The position numbers were made by a program, and so were the translations under genes. A model generated the notes under the pieces. It did not search any database. It was not told where the DNA came from and worked only from the letters and a program-made list of their open reading frames with translations. Shown here in pieces: positions 55,737 to 64,000 of a stretch of DNA of 64,000 nucleotides. Each line of letters begins with the position of its first letter. Positions within the stretch are counted from its first letter, which is position 1. Source of the DNA: JADLHS01 sp020848635. Its GTDB lineage: Bacteria; Verrucomicrobiota; Verrucomicrobiia; Limisphaerales; JADLHS01. The DNA lies in assembly GCA_037044975.1 (NCBI GenBank), contig JBAOIL010000005.1, positions 62,001 to 126,000 on the forward strand, written 5' to 3'.

Positions 55737-56723
55737 ATGATCAAGAAATCTGTCCGCAGAATCGCCAGGGTATTCGCGATCATCATCGCCTTGGGTTTGG
55801 TGTTCCTGGCGGGCTGGAAGTGGCACCTTGATGCCACCTACTTCCGCGGCTACGACGCAACCGCCCCGTTGAATTTTCAGCTCGCCGAGGAAAAAGAAAC
55901 GCCGGCGTACCACTGGACGAAATTCTCCTATGCTGGATTCCGGGGCGATCGAGTGCCGGCGGTCCTGGCGACGCCCAAGGATGCGCCCGGACCGTTTTCC
56001 TGTGTGGTTTTCGTTCATGGCATTGGGAACGACAAAAGCTTCATGGCCATGCACAGGCTGGACGAACCGTTCGTCAAGGCGGGGTTCGCGTTTGTGTGCT
56101 TCGACCAGCTCATGCGCGGGGAGCGGAAACTCAAAACCAAGTCCGGATGGTCGGAGGCGGAAGCGTTTCGCGTTCGGGCGGCGCATACCGTCAATGACAC
56201 CCGCCGGCTGATTGATTACCTGGTGACGCGGCCCGACATTGCAACAAATCGAATCTACCTGGTCGGCGCCAGCTATGGCGCGGTCACCGGCAGCACTGCC
56301 GCTGCGTTTGACGAGCGCATTCGCGCGGTCGTTCTCACTTATGGCGGCGGGAATCTGCGGAAACTGCTCACGGGGGATGCGCTGCGTAACGAAATAAAAC
56401 TCTGGTCGCTACCGATGGCCGTGGTGGCATGGTACTTTGGCAGCGTGGCGGATCCCGTCAGTTACATCGGCCAGATTTCGCCCCGACCGATCCTGCTGCA
56501 AAACGGCAAAGCCGACACGGTAGTCGCGCCGGCTGCCGCCCAGGCATTGCAGGATGCGGCCCGGCAACCCAAAACAATTCTTTGGTACGAGGGCGATCAC
56601 TTGGGAAAAACCCGCGATCTGGATATGCCGTTGACGACCCGCGTCCTGGCGGATGCGCTAAAATTCATTCAGGAAGTGGACGCGAAAGCAACCGCCGGAA
56701 CCGCCACCGCCAAGAACCCATAA
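55737..56723 (+). CDS. Membrane-anchored or secreted alpha/beta hydrolase
   Basis: 328 residues, intact, ATG 55737. An N-terminal hydrophobic helix (VFAIIIALGLVFLAGWKW) follows a basic start (MIKKSVRRIAR), so it is a signal anchor or uncleaved signal. Hydrolase fold: CVVFVHGIGNDKSFMAMHRL (oxyanion His-Gly), RIYLVGASYGAVTGSTAAAF (nucleophile elbow GASYG with Ser), RPILLQNGKADTVVAPAAAQ (acid Asp) and ILWYEGDHLGKTRDL (His). All three triad candidates are present. Substrate unknown; carboxyl- or acetyl-ester is likely. The next gene follows after about 65 bp in the same direction. Confidence 0.86.
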   Translation: MIKKSVRRIARVFAIIIALGLVFLAGWKWHLDATYFRGYDATAPLNFQLAEEKETPAYHWTKFSYAGFRGDRVPAVLATPKDAPGPFSCVVFVHGIGNDKSFMAMHRLDEPFVKAGFAFVCFDQLMRGERKLKTKSGWSEAEAFRVRAAHTVNDTRRLIDYLVTRPDIATNRIYLVGASYGAVTGSTAAAFDERIRAVVLTYGGGNLRKLLTGDALRNEIKLWSLPMAVVAWYFGSVADPVSYIGQISPRPILLQNGKADTVVAPAAAQALQDAARQPKTILWYEGDHLGKTRDLDMPLTTRVLADALKFIQEVDAKATAGTATAKNP

Positions 56724-56789
56724 GATCAAATGCAAACCAAACATCATCGCCGGGCTATCGGCTTACACTGGAACTCCAATGCCTGGCGC

Positions 56790-58516
56790 ATGGCAAAATG
56801 GTTTGGCTGCGCTTTGATGCTTTTCGTTCTCAACGGTCACCGCGTAACCGCCGCACCGGATGACCTGCAGGTTAGCGTTTATTGCACGGCGGGCGAGGTC
56901 CAGCAAATCCTGGCCACGCCGGACGGAAAAGAACGCGTCCTGCGCGCGGTCCAACCCCTCAAGGTTTCGCGCCTGTTTCTGGAAGGCCGGCGCGGCGACG
57001 AATATGTGCCGCCGGTGCAGTTGCGCGAACTGCGCGATTTTTTTGCCGCCCAAGGAATCCAGTGCAGTGGCGGCATTGCCACCGTGCCGGGCGAGAAGTT
57101 CGGCGTGCGGCAAACCGGCGGTCTCGCCTGGCTGAATTGGGAAAGCCCGAAAACGCCGGGCGACGTTGCGGAATTCTTTCGTCAGAACGCGCCGATCTTC
57201 GATCAGATCATCGTGGACGACTTTTTCTGCACGGGCGACGTCTCGCCGGAATCCGAGCGGGCTCGGGGCGGACGCTCCTGGGGCGATTACCGCCAGGACC
57301 TGCTGGTTTCGCTCATTGAGCCGATGATCGTCCAAGCCGACACTCGCCGCGAACCCGCGGACGCAGCTCATCCTCAAATTTCCGCAGTGGTACGACCGCT
57401 TCCACCTGTTCGGCTACGATCCGGCCCGGATGCCCGAGCGGTTCGAGCAGGTGTGGGTGGGGACGGAGGTGCGCGATCCCAACACCCCGCGCTGGGGGTA
57501 CCTCCAACCGACCGAGGGTTACATGAACTTTCGCTGGCTTTCATCGGTGGCCGGCAAAAAAGTGCGCGGCGCCTGGTTTGACCACATCGAATGCAGCGCG
57601 CAGAACTTCGTGGATCAGGCCTACGAGAGCGTCTTGGCCGGTGCGCGGGAATTGACGCTGTTTCACCTGGGCGATCTGCTGACCCCGCATCCGGGCGACA
57701 AGTTGCTGGCGGAACGGATGCCGGAGTTGCAGAAGCTGGCCGACCGCCTGCGCGGCAAAACACCACGCGGCATCGCCTTCTACAAACCGCCGGGTGCGGA
57801 AAGCGCGGAGAACATGTACCTGGCCGACTACCTGGGCATGATTGGCTTGCCGATTCTGCCTGTCGCGCAGTATCCGAAGGAGGCGAAGGTGGCATTCCTG
57901 CCCGTCCAAGCCGCGGGCGATGGGCAACTTCTCGACCAGATGCAACGTCATCTCAAGCGAGGCGCAACTCTCGTGGTAACGCCGGCGCTGTTGCGGACGC
58001 TCGGTCCCGCGGCAGCGAAATTGGCCGGCGTTTCGGTCGGCGCGACCTGCGAGCCGGCGACCGCAGAAGCGGTGGACATTGCCGGCAACGACCACGACCT
58101 TGGACGCGCCCTTGGAATTGGATGCGGCCATGCAGGCCGATGCGGGTGAAGTTTTGATGACGGCTGCCTTGCCCGACCGCAAAGTGCCGTTCCTCACGCG
58201 CAAAGCCGTGGGCCGGGGAGAATTGCTGGTTCTGAATGTCCGCACCTTTTCCGAGCAGGACTTTCGCGACACCGGCGAATGGCTGCTGGCGCCCAAGCGA
58301 CGCGGGCTGCCGACCATTCCACAAACACTGGCGGACGCCATCCGGGCCCGGCTGCTGCCGCCGCTGCGGGTGGACTTTCATGCGCCTTCCAGCGTGCAGT
58401 TGGTTCTGTATGGGAAGGAGGCTTGGGTTTACAGCTTCTGCGACGACAGCGTCCGGGTTCAGTTTGGCAGACGCGCTTTTGAATTGCCGGCCCATCAGTT
58501 GGTGTGGCTGCCGTAA
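56790..58516 (+). CDS. Secreted protein of unknown function with TIM-barrel-like and GATase-like parts, two frameshifts
   Basis: About 575 residues. Signal peptide from ATG 56790 (MAKWFGCALMLFVLNGHRVT, AA); ATG 56730 is an alternative. The first part (VSRLFLEGRRGDEYVPPVQL, CSGGIATVPGEKFGVRQTGG, FDQIIVDDFFCTGDVSPESE) looks like a glycoside-hydrolase-type barrel with DDFF in the strand where catalytic acids lie. From about 57345 another frame continues (QLILKFPQWYDRFHLFGYDP, SVAGKKVRGAWFDHIECSAQ). A third frame after about 58100 (EVLMTAALPDRKVPFLTRKA, RGELLVLNVRTFSEQDFRDT) ends it. I do not recognise the family. The layout of barrel, ThuA/GATase-like middle and beta end resembles uncharacterised sugar-active proteins. 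Confidence 0.6.
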
Positions 58517-58538
58517 GCGGGGCTAAAACACTCTCATC

Positions 58539-60078
58539 TCAGGCCGCCTCGGCGAGACTCACCCACTGGATTCCGATCTTGCGCGACGCGTAGCCCAGTT
58601 CCTTGAGCCAGTCGCCGTAGGCCATGACCCAGTGGGAATCGCGCGCCTCGGACAGCAGCTTCCGCCATGCGCCCTGCACTTCGACGTCCTGCTGCGAGCG
58701 ACAGATGTCGTAAAACGGATTGCCTTTCACCGTGCCCTTGAAGCCGAGCCAGCGGGTTGTGCTGTATTCCGGATCAATAAAGGTCACCTCCTGACCGAGC
58801 GGCATGTCCACCTTGGTTGCGGCGCCGTAATCCGATTCGTAATGCGTCACGAGCTGCGTGGGCTCGTAGGTGCGGCCGTCGAGCCGCCGGGGCGACGTGC
58901 AATGCGCGCAGGTGACCATGCTCTTGTGTGGGAACGTCGAGTTGTGCAGGAACACCGGCTGGTTCACGACGTGGCGCAACAGGAGTCCGGCCGGGATGAT
59001 GACGAAATCCGATTCGCAGAATGCAATCAGCCCTTCGTCGTTAAGCAGCGAGAGCGTCAGGCAGGCAGTTGTCTGCGCCATCGGTAGAATGGTGCCCATG
59101 CACGACTTGATGGTGAATGCCGTTGCGTCGTGCTCCTGCATCAATTCCTTGAACAACCGGTAAAGCACGAAGGCGTTCACCACGAACTTCCGTTCCGTCT
59201 TGAGGCTGGTGTGCGGCAGGGCCAGGTAACGACCGGTCCATCTCCTGCTGCCGCGGCGGCCATCACCTTGGCATCCGCCAGCGCGCGCTGCACCCGCGGA
59301 CCGAAATCGTCGTAGCTGACATCCACGATCTTCAGGCCAAACCGCTCCTGACATTTCTGCGGCGCGTCGGGCGCGTATTTGCCCCACGGTCCGCCGAGGG
59401 CAACGATGCGTGTGCCGGAAAAACTCTTCACCGCGTGCAACGCCCGGAGTTTCCAGAGCACCTCGGCGTAATCGTCCACGACCACGTCGTCCACGTGGGT
59501 GCGCGGCGGAGCTGGCTTTTGATCGGTTGGACGATGCCGTGGAATCGGTCCTGAAGATATTTTGTGCTCAAGCCCTCATACCAATAGTAGGTTGGCCCGG
59601 AATCCTTGCGCACGAACACCAGCGTGTCTGGTTTCAACTCCAGGCAGGTGCGGAGCATCGCACCGCCGCCGGTGCAGGCATAGACCAGCGTCACATCCCA
59701 CTCCGCTCCCGACAGCTTCTGCGCCGCCTCGACGGTTGTGACTTTGGCCAGCGGCAGGATCTCCAAGCCGAACTCCGCCTGCTTCGTCAGTTGTTTCAGC
59801 TCCGCGTCGATGCGCCCGCACTCCTCGACCACCGCCGGCTCCGTTTGCACGCCGCCCCAGGATTTCCAGGATGCCGCTTCCTTCGGCGTCGGCAGGCTGT
59901 ACATCAACACCGGCTGAACCCTCAGCTTTTTGCCGGGCGAGAAAAACGGTTTGTTCGGATTCCAACCCTCCGTTGCTTCGGATGCCGCGAACGCCGCGGG
60001 CCATCCCAGGCAACCGCCGCCGATCGCACACGAGGTTAACCAGACAAACTGCCGACGACTTAGATCTTGTGTGTTCAT
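58539..60078 (-). CDS. Tat-exported sugar-isomerase-like (FucI/AraA fold) protein, two frameshifts
   Basis: About 510 residues in three frames. From ATG 60078, MNTQDLSRRQFVWLTSCAIG, GGCLGWPAAFA is a clear twin-arginine leader. It is followed by LRVQPVLMYSLPTPKEAASW, EWDVTLVYACTGGGAMLRTC, LELKPDTLVFVRKDSGPTYY. The second frame (about 59505-59245) reads VVVDDYAEVLWKLRALHAVK, TRIVALGGPWGKYAPDAPQK. The third frame (to 58539) reads NAFVLYRLFKELMQEHDATA, FTIKSCMGTILPMAQTTACL, IAFCESDFVIIPAGLLLRHV and VTCAHCTSPRRLDG. The fold is that of L-fucose/L-arabinose isomerases, normally cytoplasmic, so an exported member may have another function. Convergent with the preceding gene. Confidence 0.72.
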
Positions 60079-60269
60079 AGTCCAATCCTTGGTTGAAGTT
60101 CACCGGAAGAAAATGCGCCGCCGTTACGCTCTTGCAGCGCTCCATGAAGTCCCGCCCCACCTGGGCAAGGCTTCGACGAGGAAGCGACACCCATGGCGAA
60201 ACATTGCGCCGACTGACGCCGGATGTCTATCTGAGATTTGGCGGGATTAGGCGGCTGCCCGCAAGGCCG

Positions 60270-60872
60270 CTACTTGTTCAAATCCAGATAATACAATTCC
60301 TTGGCTTCAATCTTCATGCCGGGATTGTGACTCTGGATGGCAAAGTGGCCGGATTTGAATTCGGCATCATCGTAGGTCATCACCAGCTGGTCATTGATCC
60401 AAAACTGAATGTGCTCGCCGACCGCCCGGATGCGGTAGCTGAACCACTCGCCGTCCTTGGTGAGGAGCTCGGTCGCTTTTCCGGTTGGCTTGCCGGGTTT
60501 CCACAACCAGCCTGTATATGCATCCTGGCTGTTACAAATCTGGGCTTCGTAGCCCCGTGGAAAACCATCCACATTGTCAGCTGGGGGATTAGCGCGAAAA
60601 TACAATCCGCTGTTCGCCTTGGCCCCTTGCTCGGTGATCCGAAACCTGCCCTTCAACTCAAAATCCGTGGCCGTGGCATCGGTGTAAATGTGTCCCATGC
60701 CGCCGATGCCCACCAAAACGCCATCCTCGACGGTCCAGGTGGCTTTGCCGCGGACCGTCCAGCCCGTGAGGTCTTTGCCGTTGAACAACGAAACCCACTT
60801 CGCTTTTTCCGCGCTCTTGGATACACAACCAATCAGCAGCGCACCCACCAACAATGTTAAAGTTCTTTTCAT
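60270..60872 (-). CDS. DUF1080 (3-keto-disaccharide hydrolase-type) lipoprotein
   Basis: 200 residues from ATG 60872. The leader MKRTLTLLVGALLIGCVSKS has a lipobox (LIGC), so it is probably anchored to a membrane. DUF1080 jelly roll: WVSLFNGKDLTGWTVRGKAT, WTVEDGVLVGIGGMGHIYTD, FELKGRFRITEQGAKANSGL, YFRANPPADNVDGFPRGYEA, QICNSQDAYTGWLWKPGKPT, KDGEWFSYRIRAVGEHIQFW. The family includes 3-keto-disaccharide hydrolases working after an exported Gfo/Idh/MocA-like dehydrogenase has made the 3-keto sugar, which suits the four exported oxidoreductases here. Intact. It lies about 190 bp upstream of the isomerase-like gene. Confidence 0.92.
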   Translation of the reverse strand: MKRTLTLLVGALLIGCVSKSAEKAKWVSLFNGKDLTGWTVRGKATWTVEDGVLVGIGGMGHIYTDATATDFELKGRFRITEQGAKANSGLYFRANPPADNVDGFPRGYEAQICNSQDAYTGWLWKPGKPTGKATELLTKDGEWFSYRIRAVGEHIQFWINDQLVMTYDDAEFKSGHFAIQSHNPGMKIEAKELYYLDLNK

Positions 60873-61003
60873 TTGGATCAACTTTCGTTGATTGAGATTT
60901 GTTCCGGCGACGGGAAATTGAAAGCCTGAATTGCAGGGGCAGCCCACGGCGGGCGCTGACACGTGACTGGACTTGCCCCCGGGAATCCTGATTCAATGCC
61001 GCC

Positions 61004-62732
61004 ATGAAAGCGCATTTCCGATTCTCTCCACTGTCTCAACTTCTCCTGTCGCTCTTCCTCGCCGGCGGCTTGCTGGCGCAAGAGACCAACCGCGCGTTCA
61101 TTTTTGAAGCCGAGGTGAAAGTGCCGATGCGCGACGGCGTCCAGCTCGCCGCCAACATCTGGCGGCCGAAAGCGGAGGGCCGTTACCCGGTGATCCTGAT
61201 GCGCTCGCCCTACGGCAAGATGGACGAGAAGTTTGACGAGGCCAGGCGCTACACCGCCGCCGGTTACGTCATGGTCGTGCAGGATTGCCGCGGGCGCGGC
61301 AAATCGGAGGGCGCGTGGGATCCCTTCCGCTACGATGTCGAGGACGGCTTCGACACGCAGGAATGGGTGGGCAAACAGCCGTGGTGCAATGGCGAGATCG
61401 GCACGGCGGGCGGCTCGTATGTGGGTTGGACGCAATGGGCCGCCGCCGCCAAGGCGAGCAAATATCTCAAGGCCATGGTGCCGATCGTGCCGTTCGACAA
61501 CGCCCACGACATCGCCTACACCGGCGGCGCGCTGCAACTCGCCTTGTTGATGGGCTGGGGCACAGCGGTGGGCGGGGTGGCCGTCAGCCCCGACAAACTG
61601 CCGGACGTTTTCCGCCATCTGCCGCTGAATACCTTTGGCGATCAGTTCGAGAAAAAAATTCCGTATCTCAACGACTGGGTCGCGCATGCGACCTACGATG
61701 ACTATTGGAAGCAGCGCAGCATCGACCATCGTTACGCGGAGGTGACCATCCCGGTGCTGAATATCGGCGGCTGGTATGACATTTTCTCCAAGACCACGAT
61801 CGAGCTGGTGGACCAGGTGCGCGCGTCCTCGCAGGATCGGGAAGTTCGCCGGAATCAATTCGTGGTCATCGGGCCGTGGGGTCACGGCGTGGGTGGGCGC
61901 AAGATCGGCGAACTGGATTTCGGCACCAACGCGACCTTCAAGGTTGGCGAATGGCAGTTCAAGTGGTTCGAGTATTGGCTGAAAGGGCCGGGAAACCGGG
62001 GTGGAAGACTGGCCGGCGTATTACCTTTTCGTGATGGGCGAGAATCGCTGGCGCAGCGAAAACGAATGGCCGCTCAAGCGCACGCAGTTCACCTCGTACT
62101 ATCTGCACAGCGACGGCAAGGCCAACTCCCTCAATGGCGATGGCTCGCTCAGCACCGTCGCTCCCAGTCAGGAAAAGCCCGACGCGTTTACCTACGATGG
62201 CGACGATCCCGCGCCAACCGTGGGCGGGAACAATCTCGTCGGTGCCGCCGCCGGGCCATACGACCAGACCAAGGTGGAGGCGCGCGAGGATGTGCTCGTT
62301 TATTCAACCGCGCCGCTGGAACAGGACGTCGAAGTCACCGGCCCGGTGAAGATGATCCTCCACGCCGCTTCGAGTGCGCGCGACACGGATTTCACCGCCA
62401 AGCTGGTGGACGTGCATCCGGACGGCAAGGCGTTCAACCTGTGCGACGGCATCATCCGCGCGCGCTACCGGCAGGACCTGGCGAAGGAAGCCCTGCTCGA
62501 GCCGGGCAAGGCCGAGCAGTTCGAGATTGATCTGTGGGTGACCAGCAATCTCTTCAAGCGCGGCCATCGGATCCGGCTCGAAGTCTCCAGCAGCAACTTC
62601 CCCCGCTTCGACCGCAATCCGAACAGCGGAAAACCGTTCGGCACCGATACGGAACTGCTGTCTGCGAAGCAAACCATCTTCCACAACGCCGAGCATCCGT
62701 CGCACCTTGTGTTGCCGGTGATTCCGCGATGA
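61004..62732 (+). CDS. CocE/NonD family secreted hydrolase (X-Pro dipeptidyl-peptidase S15 type), one frameshift
   Basis: About 575 residues. Signal peptide from ATG 61004 (SQLLLSLFLAGGLLAQ). S15 hydrolase domain: VPMRDGVQLAANIWRPKAEG, RYPVILMRSPYGKMDEKFDE, VMVVQDCRGRGKSEGAWDPF, then the nucleophile GTAGGSYVGWTQWAAAA, VPVLNIGGWYDIFSKTT (acid) and VVIGPWGHGVGGRK (His). After an indel near 61997, in a GG run, the second frame gives MEDWPAYYLFVMGENRWRSE and the C-terminal jelly roll (PLEQDVEVTGPVKMILHAAS, SARDTDFTAKLVDVHPDGKA). It could be an esterase or peptidase for acylated substrates; the specificity is unknown. Confidence 0.9.
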
Positions 62733-62739
62733 AGTGGCT

Positions 62740-62808
62740 GGAGCGCGGACCGCTGAGTCCGCGTGAAGCGATGGCTTTGGAACGCGCGGACTCAGCGGTC
62801 CGCGCTCC
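62740..62808. repeat. Perfect 24-bp inverted repeat
   Basis: Arms ggagcgcggaccgctgagtc... (62740-62763) and ...gactcagcggtccgcgctcc (62785-62808) match perfectly over 24 bp around a 21-bp loop, just after the CocE-type gene. It shares the ggagcgcgg arm with the 110-bp family and may double as a terminator. Confidence 0.9.
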
Positions 62809-62862
62809 GGTTGCCCGCAATTCATCATTCCCACGGCGGGGGATTTCTGGCTGAATTCCCCC

Positions 62863-63957
62863 ATGCAATCTATGAACAAGACCAAGGTGACCCTGCTCGG
62901 CGCGGGCTTCATTGCCGACATCCACCTTGAGTCCTATCACCGTTTCGTGCCCGAGGCGGAGATCGTCGCGGTATACGCGCGCAACCCGCAAAAAGCGGAA
63001 GCCTTCGCCACCAAGCACAAGCTCGCCCGCTGGTTCACCGACCTCGAAAAAGCCATCACGGAGTCGGGCTGCGACGTGGTGGATGTCTGCCTCCCGAATT
63101 TCCTCCATCATCGCGCCGTGATGATCGCCGCCAAGGCCGGCAAACATGTCATCATCGAGAAACCGCTGAGTGTTACTTTGGAGGAGGCGGATGAAATGAT
63201 CGCCGCCTGCAAGGCCGCCAATCGAAAGTTGATGTATGCCGAGGAACTCTGCTTCGCACCGAAGTACGAGCGGGTGCGGCTGCTGGCCAACGAAGGCGCG
63301 TTCGGCAAAATCTACATGCTCAAGCAGGCGGAGAAACATAGCGGCCCGCACACGGACTGGTTCTACGACATCAATCAATCCGGCGGCGGCGTGATGATGG
63401 ACATGGGCTGCCATGCGCTGGCTTGGTTTCGCTGGATGCTCGGCGGGCGGCCTCGGGCTCTTAGCGTGCAGGCGCACATGCAGACCGGACTGCTCCACAA
63501 GGGTCGCACGCGTGGCGAGGAGAATTCTGTGGTGATTGTCGAGTTTGAGGGCGGAGCCATCGGTGTCGCGGAGGACAGTTGGGCCAAGCCCGGCGGCATG
63601 GACGACAGCATCGAAGTGTACGGCACGGGCGGAGTTTGTTACGCGGACCTGTTCCAGGGCAACGCCGCGCTCACCTTTAGCGAACAGGGCTATGGTTACG
63701 CGATGGAGAAGGCCGGCTCGACCAAGGGCTGGACCTTCACCATTTTCGAAGAGATGTTCAACCAAGGCTATCCGCAGGAGTTGAAACATTTTATCGAATG
63801 CGTGCGCGAAGACAAGCAACCGGTGGTGACGGGCGAGGACGGTCGCGCGGTGCTCGAGCTGATCTACGCCGCGTATCGCTCAGCAGGCACGGGGCAAAAG
63901 GTCAGGTTGCCGTTCCACGTCAAGGTGGCGAAACCGATTGATCTGTGGCTGGGGTGA
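62863..63957 (+). CDS. Gfo/Idh/MocA family oxidoreductase, cytoplasmic (paralogue 5)
   Basis: 364 residues, ATG 62863, intact and without a leader, unlike the other four. Rossmann fold KVTLLGAGFIADIHLESYHR, IVAVYARNPQKAEAF; catalytic-side motif LPNFLHHRAVMIAAKAGKHV, IIEKPLSVTLEEADEMIAAC; substrate domain DINQSGGGVMMDMGCHALAW and SIEVYGTGGVCYADLFQGNA. The EKP lysine and the conserved DMGCHA region are present, so activity is likely. It probably works on a sugar or inositol-like intermediate inside the cell. The window ends about 40 bp after the stop. Confidence 0.92.
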   Translation: MQSMNKTKVTLLGAGFIADIHLESYHRFVPEAEIVAVYARNPQKAEAFATKHKLARWFTDLEKAITESGCDVVDVCLPNFLHHRAVMIAAKAGKHVIIEKPLSVTLEEADEMIAACKAANRKLMYAEELCFAPKYERVRLLANEGAFGKIYMLKQAEKHSGPHTDWFYDINQSGGGVMMDMGCHALAWFRWMLGGRPRALSVQAHMQTGLLHKGRTRGEENSVVIVEFEGGAIGVAEDSWAKPGGMDDSIEVYGTGGVCYADLFQGNAALTFSEQGYGYAMEKAGSTKGWTFTIFEEMFNQGYPQELKHFIECVREDKQPVVTGEDGRAVLELIYAAYRSAGTGQKVRLPFHVKVAKPIDLWLG

Positions 63958-64000
63958 TGGAGTGCTGGCTGAAATGTGAGCTTTGGAATCCTTGAACCTT

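Overview
The window looks like a chromosomal contig of a Verrucomicrobiota bacterium (Pedosphaera/Limisphaerales-like), probably from a metagenome assembly. The evidence is GC-rich sequence, five Gfo/Idh/MocA oxidoreductases (four with twin-arginine leaders), an adjacent DUF1501 and cytochrome-type DUF1549/DUF1553 pair, ThuA, DUF1080, LamG and pectate-lyase-like secreted proteins, a three-gene succinate dehydrogenase, and families of GC-rich palindromic repeats between genes. About fifteen otherwise well-conserved genes are broken by one or two single-base indels, often in G/C runs. I treat most of these as sequence errors and give the full reconstructed extent.

Layout. 1-6020: argS (cut by the left edge), a PTS IIA/PtsN-like gene, a CoA-binding protein and sdhC-sdhA-sdhB. 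6346-8323: an ECF sigma factor and a downstream single-pass membrane protein. 8574-29053: secreted or periplasmic glycan-degradation genes (oxidoreductases, sialidase-like, TIM-barrel isomerase, two divergent pectate lyases, ThuA, an esterase coupled to a rhamnogalacturonan-lyase-like protein, amidohydrolase, phosphoesterase), with a repeat-rich 1.25 kb gap at 15.6-16.8 kb.

29.05-40.48 kb is a degraded mobile-element region ending at the 3' end of a tRNA-Asn gene. It holds an ISAs1-type IS inside an exonuclease gene, an IS110-family element inside an IS66 tnpB, IS5 and other transposase fragments, a large serine recombinase fragment, AlpA, a Fic protein with a palindromic upstream site, and an open reading frame that splices two DUF262-type pieces to the C-terminal half of a HsdM methylase and carries an in-frame 60-bp palindromic repeat.

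40.6-42.9 kb is housekeeping (mutM, pyrH, a TPR protein). 42.9-49.4 kb is the most interesting locus: lutA-lutB-lutC, a PduS-like flavin/Fe-S protein, a PduT-like tandem BMC shell protein and an L-fucose/L-arabinose isomerase-like enzyme, all in one direction. It suggests lactate/lactaldehyde oxidation coupled electrically to a bacterial microcompartment, fitting the pectin/rhamnose/fucose theme of the rest of the window. 49.4-64 kb returns to secreted catabolic genes: DUF1501, DUF1549/DUF1553, oxidoreductases, hydrolases, a Tat-exported sugar-isomerase-like protein, DUF1080 and a CocE-type hydrolase.
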